DNA of 64,000 nucleotides from an uncultured Collinsella sp. (GTDB taxonomy: Bacteria; Actinomycetota; Coriobacteriia; Coriobacteriales; Coriobacteriaceae): positions 1-64,000 of the forward strand of contig UREE01000003.1 of the NCBI GenBank assembly GCA_900546825.1. The letters run 5' to 3'. Below are positions 1 through 8,324 of the stretch, piece after piece. Numbering within the stretch: the first letter of the stretch is position 1; every line of letters starts with the position of its first letter. The notes beneath the pieces are model-generated. The model was not told the origin of the DNA, did no database searches, and saw only the letters and a program-made list of their open reading frames with translations. The position numbers were made by a program, and so were the translations under genes.

Positions 1-82
1 TATCAAATAGGGCCCAGGCATCCGTTCGCGGGGCGCTTTGCGCATTTGGGGGCGAGCGCGGCGAGTTGAAGAGTAATTTTGG

Positions 83-94
83 GGTATCGTTACC
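83..94. promoter_or_regulatory. Candidate LacI-type operator upstream of the first regulator
   Basis: GGTATCGTTACC is a near-palindrome with a central CG, the usual form of a LacI-family operator. It lies about 40 bases before the regulator start, so autoregulation is a reasonable inference. No promoter hexamers could be fixed with confidence. Confidence 0.35.
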
Positions 95-135
95 TGTACT
101 GTTGATTGGCAACTTATCTATAACGGAGTAACCCC

Positions 136-1215
136 ATGAGCGCTCGCGTAACCATGAAGGACATAGCCGCCGAGCTTGGCGTTTCCATCAATACCGTGCA
201 CAAGGCCTTGACGGGCAAGGCCGGCGTGAGCGAATCCGTACGCGCCAAGGTGAATGCCAAGGCCGAGGCCATGGGCTACCATCGCAATACGAGCGCCTCG
301 AGCCTGCGCCGCAAGGATATCAACCTGGTATTTTGCCTGCCCCGCGCATCGCGCGAGGGAGCGTACTTTTTCCGTTACCTGTGGGAAGGTTGCAATCGCT
401 TTGAACAGGAGGTCATCGACCAGGGCATTACGGTTGAACGCGTTGAATTTGGCGTGGGCGGCTACGCCGATGCCCTTGAGCAAATCGATGAGCGTCTGCA
501 GGTGGGCGAGAAGATCGATGGCTTGCTTGCCTATGCGCCGGGCGATGATCGTGCAACTGAGCTTTTGGGACAGATTGCCGAGGCGGGCGTGGTGATTGAG
601 CTCGTCGACGGCGACCGCCCGCATTTGAACCGTTTGGGTGCGAGCTTGGCCGACTATTCGACGGCAGGCAGCCTTATGGCCGAGCAGGCGGCAAACCTGG
701 TCCATGCTTCTGGTGCTGACGCTCGCGTGCTCCTCTTGACAGGCGACCCTTATACCGATTCGCACTATTTAACCGCCCGCGCCTTCCATAATTACCTGCG
801 CGAACATGATATTCCGTGGCAGGTCGAGGACCTTGCCGGCGCCCATGCGCAAGTCAAACAGCTCGAGTGCGAGCTTGAGAAGCGCTTGAGTGCACCGAAC
901 GCCCCCGAACTTATCTGTAGCGTTTTTGCCGTTGGTTCCGAAGTGGTCGCCGACGCGCTCGTTTCGAGCGGCAAGGCTGGCCAGGTCATGGTAATTGGCA
1001 ACGACCTATTTCCCGAAAGCGCTTTGGCTTTGCGCCGTGGCATCTTTACCAATATCGTCTATAAGGACCCGGTGAGTCTGGCATACCGCGGTGCTAAGAC
1101 GCTGGGCGATTATCTGCTGTGGGGAAGGACTCCGGCGGAGCCCGTGCAGAAGGGTTCCGTCGAGATGGTGTTTGCCAGCAACGTCGACCGCTACTGCAAG
1201 CTTGCGGGAATTTAG
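136..1215 (+). CDS. LacI-family transcriptional regulator
   Basis: This 359-residue protein has a LacI helix-turn-helix at residues 7-27 (MKDIAAELGVSINTVHKAL), followed by a hinge and a periplasmic-binding-protein-like sensor domain (about 60-340). The recognition helix reads NTVHKAL instead of the common TVSRVL, so the operator may be unusual for the family. The ATG is preceded by a GGAG ribosome site. The gene stands alone, ends in a terminator hairpin and lies directly upstream of the uxaC operon. It is therefore one candidate for the protein that binds the GTGAACGTTCAC sites. That assignment is inferred from position only; the second LacI protein and the GntR protein are alternatives. Confidence 0.85.
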   Translation: MSARVTMKDIAAELGVSINTVHKALTGKAGVSESVRAKVNAKAEAMGYHRNTSASSLRRKDINLVFCLPRASREGAYFFRYLWEGCNRFEQEVIDQGITVERVEFGVGGYADALEQIDERLQVGEKIDGLLAYAPGDDRATELLGQIAEAGVVIELVDGDRPHLNRLGASLADYSTAGSLMAEQAANLVHASGADARVLLLTGDPYTDSHYLTARAFHNYLREHDIPWQVEDLAGAHAQVKQLECELEKRLSAPNAPELICSVFAVGSEVVADALVSSGKAGQVMVIGNDLFPESALALRRGIFTNIVYKDPVSLAYRGAKTLGDYLLWGRTPAEPVQKGSVEMVFASNVDRYCKLAGI

Positions 1216-1240
1216 CCGCTTGGGCGGGTACCCCCTCTTG

Positions 1241-1440
1241 CGACGTACATTTTTGGGAATATTCAGCAAACGCATGTTCCGATAGAGGGACAGAACGACT
1301 GTTTTAAGTGCCGCCGGTGGCGTAATTCGCCATCGGCGGCACTTATTTATGCCGATCGGGCGCAATATGCGTATCAAATAGGGCGTCAAGGACGGTACGC
1401 GGTGCGCTCCGATGCTGAATATTCCTAAAAATGAACGTCG
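1241..1440. repeat. 28-bp inverted repeat flanking the terminator of the LacI gene
   Basis: Arms at 1241-1268 and 1413-1440 are complementary at 26 of 28 positions (left arm begins CGACGTACATTTTTGGG). They enclose 144 bases, including the terminator hairpin. No reading frame inside looks coding. This could be a small non-autonomous element or two copies of a dispersed repeat in opposite orientation. Bases 1372-1386 (GTATCAAATAGGGC) match the first 13 bases of the window. Confidence 0.6.
1306..1344 (+). terminator. Terminator hairpin after the LacI regulator
   Basis: A 17-base stem (1306-1322 with 1328-1344, one wobble pair) closes a 5-base loop. The downstream T-tract is weak (ATTTAT). Confidence 0.65.
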
Positions 1441-1550
1441 GGACATGACCCACCTGGACAAAAGCGCTCATGTTTGGTGTTCGGGGACGCCAGCCGAGCC
1501 GCAACATATACAGATCACAGCTCCAACAACCGTTGAACGGGCAAAATCGA

Positions 1551-1622
1551 CCGTTCACCCCATGGTGGTTAGGTGAACGTTCACCTTTTAAGTCGTAATG
1601 AACTAGTATAGTGAACGTTCAC
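1551..1622 (+). promoter_or_regulatory. uxaC promoter with two GTGAACGTTCAC operators and a CCGTTCA box
   Basis: AGGTGAACGTTCACCT at 1571-1586 is a perfect 16-base palindrome. A second perfect site, GTGAACGTTCAC, is at 1611-1622, with centres 38 bases apart. The right half of the first site supplies a -35-like TTCACC (1580-1585), 18 bases before TAGTAT (1604-1609). The second site would cover the transcription start. A CCGTTCA box lies at 1551-1557, paired with TGAACGG at 1534-1540. The same layout recurs before the transporter (6.5 kb) and GH105 (13.0 kb). Confidence 0.8.
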
Positions 1623-1676
1623 CTAAAGGATAACGAGCGCGCCGTGCGCCTGTTTTGCCAACAAAGGGGTTGTTTG

Positions 1677-3104
1677 ATGAAAAACTTTATGGACGATCAG
1701 GATTTCCTGCTGAGCACCAAGACCGGCGAGGAGCTGTTCCACAACTTTGCCGAGGGCATGCCCATCGTCGACTATCACTGCCACATTTCTCCCAAGGAAA
1801 TCTGGGATGACAAGCGTTTCGAGAACATCACCGAGGTTTGGCTGGGCGGCGACCACTACAAGTGGCGCCTGATGCGCGCCAACGGCGTTGACGAGCGCTT
1901 CATTACCGGCGACGCCCCCGCCCGCGAGAAGTTCCAAAAGTGGGCCGAGACCCTGGGCCGTTGCGTGGGCAACCCCGTCTTTGAGTGGAGCCACCTGGAG
2001 CTTAAGCGCTACTTTGGCTACGAGGGCGTTCTGAACGGCAAAACCGCTCAGGAGGTCTGGGACCTTGCCAACGCCAAGCTCGCCGAGTCCAGCTTTACTT
2101 GTCGCAACCTGATCAAGCAGTCTAACGTTCGCATGATCTGTACTACCGACGATCCCGCCGATAGCTTTGAGTGGCACAAAAAGATTGCCGCCGACGACAG
2201 CTTTGACGTTCAGGTCGTTCCTGCCATGCGCCCCGATGCCGCCCTGCGCATCGAGCGCGGCCAGGAGTTCGCCGATTACTGCAAGCACCTCTCCGAGGTT
2301 GCCGGTGTTGAGGTCAGCGACTTTGAGGGCATGAAGGCCGCCATCTCCAAGCGCTACGACGTTGCCCACGAGCTGGGCTGCCGCGCTTCCGACCATGCGC
2401 TCGACTACGTTATGTACGCTCCGGCTACCGCCGACGAAATCGAGGCGATCTTTGCCAAGGGCCTTGCCGCCGAGCCGCTTACCGAAGACGAGGTCCTCAA
2501 GTACAAGACTGCCTTTATGCAGTTCGTCGCCGGCGAGTACGTCCGTCTGGGCTGGGCCATGCAGTTGCACTTTGGCTGCAAGCGCGACAACAACCGCGCC
2601 ATGTTTGCCAAGCTCGGTCCCGATACCGGCTACGATTGCATCTCCAACTACACGCCGTCCGACCAGCTTGCCGATTTCCTCAACTCCATCCAGGAGACCT
2701 GCGGCCTGCCCAAGACCATCCTGTACAGCCTGAATCCCATCGATAACACCATGATCGATACCGTGATGGGCTGTTTCCAGGAGGCTCCGACCGCCGGCAA
2801 GATCCAGAACGGTTCTGCCTGGTGGTTCAACGACAACGAGGTCGGTATGCGCGAGCAGCTCACGGCCCTTGCCAACGAGGGCGTGCTGGGCAACTTTGTG
2901 GGCATGCTTACCGACTCCCGTTCCTTCTTGTCCTATCCGCGTCACGAGTACTTCCGTCGCGTGCTGTGCAGCGTGATCGGCGAGTGGGTCGAGCAGGGCA
3001 AGTACCCGGCCGACATGGAGCTGCTGGGCACCATCGTGCGCGACATCAGCTACAACAATGCGGTCCGTTACTTTGGCTTTGACCTGGACACCGTCGAGGC
3101 CTAA
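1677..3104 (+). CDS. uxaC: Glucuronate/galacturonate isomerase
   Basis: The protein isomerises D-galacturonate to D-tagaturonate (and D-glucuronate to D-fructuronate), the first cytoplasmic step of the isomerase pathway. It is 475 residues long, close to the about 470 usual for UxaC. It shows the family's HxH metal-site motif near the N-terminus (DYHCHISPKEIW, residues 32-43). An upstream in-frame start would add 22 residues overlapping the operator. The ATG at 1677 is preferred because AAAGGGG lies just before it. It is first in a uxaC-uxaB-uxaA operon whose order follows the pathway. Confidence 0.95.
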   Translation: MKNFMDDQDFLLSTKTGEELFHNFAEGMPIVDYHCHISPKEIWDDKRFENITEVWLGGDHYKWRLMRANGVDERFITGDAPAREKFQKWAETLGRCVGNPVFEWSHLELKRYFGYEGVLNGKTAQEVWDLANAKLAESSFTCRNLIKQSNVRMICTTDDPADSFEWHKKIAADDSFDVQVVPAMRPDAALRIERGQEFADYCKHLSEVAGVEVSDFEGMKAAISKRYDVAHELGCRASDHALDYVMYAPATADEIEAIFAKGLAAEPLTEDEVLKYKTAFMQFVAGEYVRLGWAMQLHFGCKRDNNRAMFAKLGPDTGYDCISNYTPSDQLADFLNSIQETCGLPKTILYSLNPIDNTMIDTVMGCFQEAPTAGKIQNGSAWWFNDNEVGMREQLTALANEGVLGNFVGMLTDSRSFLSYPRHEYFRRVLCSVIGEWVEQGKYPADMELLGTIVRDISYNNAVRYFGFDLDTVEA

Positions 3105-3200
3105 ACCCGCACCGAATTACATCGAGATCGGGAGTGCCGTTGCCACACGCGGCGCCCCCGTTTTGCCTGCACGCTAACAGCTATCTAAGGAGAGACATAG

Positions 3201-4715
3201 ATGGAGAACATCAGCTACGATGCGCTCGAGAAGATCGGCTACAAGGGCTACCTGCTGCCCAAGGACGCGCCCGAGAAGGTTCTGCAGTTTGGCGAGGGCA
3301 ATTTCCTGCGCGCCTTCGTCGACCGCTTCTTTGACATGGGCAACGAGGCAACCGGCTGGAACGGCAAGATCGTCATGGTCCAGCCCATCAACGGCGCCTT
3401 TGGCTTTGCCGATGGCATCAATGCCCAGGACGACCTGTATACCGTGCTGATGCGCGGCAAAGAGAACGGCGACACGGTTGACGAGTCCCGCGTGATCAGC
3501 GCCTGCAGCCGCTGCCTCAATCCGTATCGCGAGGCGGACTACCGCGCCATCATGGAGGTCGCTGTCTCCGACGATCTGGAGATCATCGTTTCCAACACCA
3601 CCGAGGCCGGCATTGCCTACGATCCGTCCTGCAAGGCCGACGACATGCCGCCTGCGAGCTTCCCCGCCAAACTTGTTCAGGTCCTGCATGCCCGCTGGGC
3701 TGCCGGCAAGCCGGGCGTTATCGTGCTCGCCTGCGAGCTCATCGACCACAATGGCGAGGAGCTGTTGCGCATCATGAACCAGTACGTGAGCGACTGGGGT
3801 TGGGAAGACGAGTTCTCGCAGTGGATGTCCAACGACTGCACCGTCTGCACCACGCTCGTCGACACTATCGTGCCGGGTCGTATCCGCGACGCATCCGAGG
3901 CTGCGGCGGTTGCCGAGCGCTTGGGCTATGAGGATCCCTTCCTGACTGTGCGCGAGCCCTTCCAGATGTGGGGCATCCAGGGTGACGAGTCGCTTGCCGA
4001 GAAGCTTCCCTTTGTGAAGGCCGGCCTGCCGGGTGTCTTTGTGACCCCCGACGTCACCCCGTACAAGAAACGCAAAGTCCGCATCCTCAACGGCGCCCAC
4101 ACCGCCTTTGTGCCGGGTTCCTGGGTCGCTGGCTTTGATATCGTGCGCGATTGCATGCACGACGAGACTGTTCGCGGCTTCATGAACACCATGCTCTACG
4201 ACGAGGTCATCCCGACGCTTGCCGCCGACCTGGATGTCGAGGACTGCAAGGCCTTTGCCGCCGCCGTCGAGAACCGCTTCGACAACCCGTTTATCGACCA
4301 CGCGCTGCTCTCCATTTGTCTCAACTCCACCGCCAAGTGGCGTGCCCGCGACCTGCCCACGCTCAAGGACTACGTTGCCAAGACCGGCAGCCTGCCCAAG
4401 TGCCTGGCGACGAGCCTCGCTACGCTTATCGCTTTCTATACGCAGGAGCTCGTTGCTCGCGAGGGAGACGGCCTGCACCTGCGTCGCGCCGACGGCACCG
4501 AGTACACCGCTCAGGACGATGCCTTCGTGCTCGATTTCTACGCCGCCCATGCCGGCACCGACGATGCCGAGCTGGTGCACGACGTGCTCACCAATGAGCA
4601 GATGTGGGGCGAGGACCTTACGCAGATCGCTGGTCTTGAGGGGTTTGTCGTCGGCGCGCTCGCCGTCGTGCGCACCGAGGGTGCCAAGCAGGCCTTCGCC
4701 AACGCTCAGGCGTAA
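3201..4715 (+). CDS. uxaB: Tagaturonate reductase (altronate oxidoreductase)
   Basis: This NADH-dependent enzyme of the mannitol dehydrogenase family reduces D-tagaturonate to D-altronate. The 504 residues comprise an N-terminal Rossmann region (FGEGNFLRAFVDRFFD near residue 30) and a C-terminal helical dehydrogenase domain (KKRKVRILNGAHTAF near residues 288-302). It is slightly longer than the E. coli enzyme. An AAGGAGAG ribosome site precedes the ATG. The gap to uxaC is about 95 bases with no clear terminator, so cotranscription is likely. Confidence 0.92.
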   Translation: MENISYDALEKIGYKGYLLPKDAPEKVLQFGEGNFLRAFVDRFFDMGNEATGWNGKIVMVQPINGAFGFADGINAQDDLYTVLMRGKENGDTVDESRVISACSRCLNPYREADYRAIMEVAVSDDLEIIVSNTTEAGIAYDPSCKADDMPPASFPAKLVQVLHARWAAGKPGVIVLACELIDHNGEELLRIMNQYVSDWGWEDEFSQWMSNDCTVCTTLVDTIVPGRIRDASEAAAVAERLGYEDPFLTVREPFQMWGIQGDESLAEKLPFVKAGLPGVFVTPDVTPYKKRKVRILNGAHTAFVPGSWVAGFDIVRDCMHDETVRGFMNTMLYDEVIPTLAADLDVEDCKAFAAAVENRFDNPFIDHALLSICLNSTAKWRARDLPTLKDYVAKTGSLPKCLATSLATLIAFYTQELVAREGDGLHLRRADGTEYTAQDDAFVLDFYAAHAGTDDAELVHDVLTNEQMWGEDLTQIAGLEGFVVGALAVVRTEGAKQAFANAQA

Positions 4716-4790
4716 ATTCCCGGTGCGGGCGCCAGACGGCTTGTCCGCGCCTCGACTTCTGCTCAACCTGTAGGGTTAGGACCATTTGTA

Positions 4791-6275
4791 ATGAACACTA
4801 TCCAGATCAATCCGGCCGATAACGTGATCGTCGCGCTGTCGTCGCTTGCCAAGGGCACCGCCGTCGCGGTTCCCGGGGTGGGCGAGGTCGTGGCCGCGGA
4901 GGATATTCCGCAGGGCCACAAGATGGCTGTGCGCTCGATTGCCGCGGGGGAGGACGTCGTCAAGTACGGTCTTCCTATCGGCCACGTGACGGGCGACATC
5001 CAGCCCGGTCAGTGGCTTCATACGCATAACGTCAAGACCAACCTTTCGGGCGAGGTCGAGTATGCTTGCAACCCGACGCATCCGGTTGTTGAGCCGGTTG
5101 AGCCCGAGACCTTTATGGGTTTCCGTCGCGCCGACGGCCGCGCCGCCACGCGCAACGAGCTGTGGATCATCCCCACGGTCGGCTGCGTCAACGAGGTCGC
5201 ACGTGCCATGTGCGAGCAGGCTCAGGATCTGGTCGAGGGCTCGCTGGAGGGCGTTTACTACTTCCCACATCCCTTTGGCTGCTCGCAGACCGGCGCCGAC
5301 CATGCCCAGACGCGTCGTCTGCTGGTGGCGCTCTCGCGTCACGCAAACGCTGCGGGTGTACTGTTCCTGTCCCTCGGTTGCGAAAACTGCACGCACCAGC
5401 AGGTGCTCGATGAGCTCGGTGACTTCGATCACGAGCGCGTTCGCTTCCTTACCTGCCAGGATGTAGCCGACGAGCAGGTCGAGGGCCACAAGATTCTGTC
5501 CGAGTTGGCTGACCTGGCCAAGCAGGCCAAGCGTGAGCCCATTCCGGCCTCCGAGCTGGTCATTGGCCTTAAGTGCGGCGGCTCTGACGGTCTTTCGGGC
5601 ATTACCGCCAACCCCACGATCGGCCGCGTGAGCGATATGGTTGTCGCCCGCGGCGGCACGTCGGTGCTCACCGAGGTGCCCGAGATGTTTGGCGCGGAGA
5701 GCATTCTGCTCGATCGCTGCGAGAGTCAGGACGTCTTTAACGCGGCGGCCGACATGCTCAACGGCTTTAAGGAATACTTTATCAGCCACGGTGAGGTCGT
5801 CTATGAGAACCCGAGCCCCGGCAACAAGGACGGCGGCATCACCACGCTCGAGGACAAGAGCTGCGGCTGCGTGCAAAAGGGCGGATCTGCCCCCATCGTC
5901 GACGTGCTGCCGTATGCCGGTCAAGCAACTAAGCACGGTCTGAACATGCTGTGCGGCCCGGGCAACGACATGGTGTCGACCACGGCGTTGACGGCTGCCG
6001 GCTGCCACGTGATTTTGTTCTCGACCGGCCGCGGCACGCCGTTTGGCGCGCCGGCGCCGACGCTCAAGGTGTTTACCAACCAGCGTCTGTGCGACCACAA
6101 GGCCAACTGGATGGACTTTAACGCCGGCGTGATTGCCACAGGCGAGTGCACGCTCGACAAGGCTGCCCATGACCTGTACCAGCTGGTGCTGGAGTGCGCG
6201 AGCGGCAAGCTTACGAGTGCCGAGCGTCGCGGTTGTCACGAGATCAGCATCTGGAAGGACGGCGTCTGCCTGTAG
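4791..6275 (+). CDS. uxaA: Altronate dehydratase
   Basis: The enzyme dehydrates D-altronate to 2-keto-3-deoxygluconate; members of the family are iron-dependent. At 494 residues it matches full-length UxaA. It has a small N-terminal SAF domain (about residues 1-90) and the long UxaA/GarD C-terminal domain, with conserved stretches such as FPHPFGCSQTGADHAQT and LKCGGSDGLSGITANP. It is last in the uxaCBA operon and is followed at once by a strong terminator. Its product meets that of the KduD branch and feeds KdgK. Confidence 0.94.
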   Translation: MNTIQINPADNVIVALSSLAKGTAVAVPGVGEVVAAEDIPQGHKMAVRSIAAGEDVVKYGLPIGHVTGDIQPGQWLHTHNVKTNLSGEVEYACNPTHPVVEPVEPETFMGFRRADGRAATRNELWIIPTVGCVNEVARAMCEQAQDLVEGSLEGVYYFPHPFGCSQTGADHAQTRRLLVALSRHANAAGVLFLSLGCENCTHQQVLDELGDFDHERVRFLTCQDVADEQVEGHKILSELADLAKQAKREPIPASELVIGLKCGGSDGLSGITANPTIGRVSDMVVARGGTSVLTEVPEMFGAESILLDRCESQDVFNAAADMLNGFKEYFISHGEVVYENPSPGNKDGGITTLEDKSCGCVQKGGSAPIVDVLPYAGQATKHGLNMLCGPGNDMVSTTALTAAGCHVILFSTGRGTPFGAPAPTLKVFTNQRLCDHKANWMDFNAGVIATGECTLDKAAHDLYQLVLECASGKLTSAERRGCHEISIWKDGVCL

Positions 6276-6308
6276 CGGCAAACGAGTTCGCATAGGGCGC
6301 TATTGGCC

Positions 6309-6346
6309 ATGGCCCCGTCGGGAGTGTTCCCGGCGGGGCCATTTTT
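6309..6346 (+). terminator. Rho-independent terminator of the uxaCBA operon
   Basis: A 14-base GC-rich stem (6309-6322 with 6329-6342, one G-T pair) closes a 6-base loop and runs into TTTTT. Confidence 0.92.
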
Positions 6347-6400
6347 GTCCGGGCTGCAGAAGCGCGTCTTCCTGGGAGGGCGGGGGGCGGTGAATACAAT

Positions 6401-6570
6401 AAACGTTCACCCAGTCACCCTGAAATTAAAACCCACCGAATGCCCTTGTAATCGAGATTATTTTGAGTTAGGTGTCCGTTCAGCGATGAAAAACGACCGT
6501 TCAGGGATATTATTCAAGTGAACGTTCACCTATCATAAGCAATCACGCATAATCTAGCTAAACGTTCACC
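6401..6570 (+). promoter_or_regulatory. Transporter promoter with operator cluster
   Basis: A perfect GTGAACGTTCAC site lies at 6518-6529, a near-site (TAAACGTTCACC) at 6559-6570 and a third (AAACGTTCACCC) at 6401-6412. The first pair is centred 40 bases apart. Its -35-like TTCACC (6525-6530) is 17 bases before CATAAT (6548-6553). CCGTTCA boxes occur at 6476-6482 and 6497-6503, the nearer one 26 bases before the operator centre, as at uxaC. The gap from 6347 to 6648 holds no gene. Confidence 0.75.
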
Positions 6571-6648
6571 CTGAACGACATGCAGACGGATGTCGGTATG
6601 GATTCCAATGTCTTGTTACAAGACAATCGAGAGAAGAGAGGGAGCTCG

Positions 6649-8208
6649 ATGACTAATAAGATTGGAAAAAAGCGCAAAATCACATTCTGGACGCGCTTGG
6701 GCTTTGGTATGGGCGGCATGCTCAACTCCGGTGCCCTGAGCTTTACGCACAGCTACATGGTGCTGTTCCTGTCCACGGAGTGCGGCCTGTCCGCAGGCGA
6801 GGCTGCGCTGATTAGCTCGTTCGCCATCTATCTCAACGCCATTCTTTGCCCGCTGATGGGTTTTGTGGCCGATAACTTCTATGCCACCAAGATCGGCCGC
6901 ATCTTTGGTCGTCGCCGTTTCTGGATCTTGCTCGCTATCCCGATGATGGTCGCTGAGCCGCTCATCTTTGTGGCTACGCCGTTTGGCTTCCCGTACTACT
7001 TTGCGCTGTACCTGATCTACAACGTCGCGTACACGTTCTGCACCGCCAACCTGTCGCCGCTTACCATTGAGATGACCGACGACTTCAAGGAGCGTACGTA
7101 CCTCACCGGCTACAAGCACCTCTTTGGTAACGCCGCCGGCTTCCTGATGGCAGCACTCGTCGGCTTTGGCTTTGGCACCTTCGGCGAGACCAACCCGTTC
7201 AGCTATTTCATCATCGCTACGATCAACGCTTCGGTCATGGCAATCTCGCTGCTCTGCGTGTACCTGTCCACGTGGGAGCACACCCCCGAGGAGGTCGCTC
7301 AGGAGAAGATCGAGAGTGTCGGCGAGGGCATCAAGAAGTTCTTCATCGACGTTGTCTCCACCTTCCGCAACAAGTCCTTCCGCAAGGTCCTGTATGCGCA
7401 GGTCTCCACCAAGCTCGCTGCTGCCTGCTGGTCTGCCTGCCTGTCTTTCTTCATCGTCTACTGCCTGCAGATTCCTAAGTCCTACGAGTCCGTGATGGAG
7501 ATGCCCGGCAAGGTCGTCGCTATCGTGTGCACCGCTGTCTGGGTTGCCCTCATGGCCAAGAAGGGCTTCCACAAGTCTTGGTACCTGGCCAACGTCGGCT
7601 GCGCCGCGTGCATCGTTGCCTACAACTACTTCGCCTTTGGTCAGATCAGCGGCACCTCCACGGTCGCCATCGCCATGATCGCCTACCCCGTCATCTTCGC
7701 CATCTGGAAGTTCTTCTACGTTGGCTTCCAGTATCTGCCCGATGTCCTGCTCAACTACATCCCCGATGTCGATGAGCTCATCACCCTGCGTCGTCGCGAG
7801 GGCATCTACAGCTCCGCACAGCAGCTCTGCCAGCAGATCGCCCAGGCAGTCGCCGTCAACGCATGGGCTATCGTCCTTGCTGCCTCCGGCTTCATTCAGA
7901 CCGCCGGCAACAGCGATGCCGTGACCCAGCCCGCCACCGTGCCTCTGTACATCTGCGGCTACATGCTCATCGGCTGCGCCGGCTTCTTCCTGCTCGCGGC
8001 TGTCCTTGCCCGCGGCATCAAGATCGACAAGGAGCAGTGCGACGTCCTTTGCGACGAGATCCGTCGCGTCAAGGAGGGTGGCAAGATGGCCGACGTCAAG
8101 CCCGAGGTCAAGGCGCTTTGCGAGGAACTCTCCGGCTTTAAGTACGAGGACTGCTTCGCCCACAACAACGTTGGCTTCCAGGACGGTAGCGTAATTCCCG
8201 CCGAGTAG
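6649..8208 (+). CDS. GPH-family (MFS) sugar/uronide:cation symporter
   Basis: This 519-residue polytopic membrane protein of the glycoside-pentoside-hexuronide symporter family has about 12 hydrophobic segments and the typical early loop with RIFGRRRFWI (near residues 83-92). The ATG at 6649 has a GAGAGGGAG ribosome site; in-frame codons further upstream overlap the operators. It shares operator type and promoter layout with uxaC and GH105, so it probably imports galacturonate or pectic oligosaccharides. The exact substrate cannot be read from sequence. A strong terminator follows. Confidence 0.85.
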   Translation: MTNKIGKKRKITFWTRLGFGMGGMLNSGALSFTHSYMVLFLSTECGLSAGEAALISSFAIYLNAILCPLMGFVADNFYATKIGRIFGRRRFWILLAIPMMVAEPLIFVATPFGFPYYFALYLIYNVAYTFCTANLSPLTIEMTDDFKERTYLTGYKHLFGNAAGFLMAALVGFGFGTFGETNPFSYFIIATINASVMAISLLCVYLSTWEHTPEEVAQEKIESVGEGIKKFFIDVVSTFRNKSFRKVLYAQVSTKLAAACWSACLSFFIVYCLQIPKSYESVMEMPGKVVAIVCTAVWVALMAKKGFHKSWYLANVGCAACIVAYNYFAFGQISGTSTVAIAMIAYPVIFAIWKFFYVGFQYLPDVLLNYIPDVDELITLRRREGIYSSAQQLCQQIAQAVAVNAWAIVLAASGFIQTAGNSDAVTQPATVPLYICGYMLIGCAGFFLLAAVLARGIKIDKEQCDVLCDEIRRVKEGGKMADVKPEVKALCEELSGFKYEDCFAHNNVGFQDGSVIPAE

Positions 8209-8232
8209 GACATACGCATCGTTCAAATCACA

Positions 8233-8275
8233 GGGCCGTGCCACCGGAATTCCGCCGGCAGGCACGGCCCTTTTT
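8233..8275 (+). terminator. Terminator after the GPH symporter
   Basis: A perfect 10-base stem (8233-8242 with 8261-8270) is followed by TTTTT. It separates the symporter from the polygalacturonase, although read-through is possible because the next ATG is only 50 bases on. Confidence 0.88.
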
Positions 8276-8324
8276 CAACAGCGTACAATTTGCCTTTAGA
8301 GCATCTTTTTTGAGGGAGAAACCC

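Noticed and set aside
1623..2945. 440-codon open frame on minus, antisense to uxaC
   Set aside because: It mirrors the strongly biased third codon positions of uxaC, has no ribosome site and no recognisable domain. The same holds for long antisense frames over uxaB, uxaA, the symporter, ligA, the ABC genes and gatA/B.
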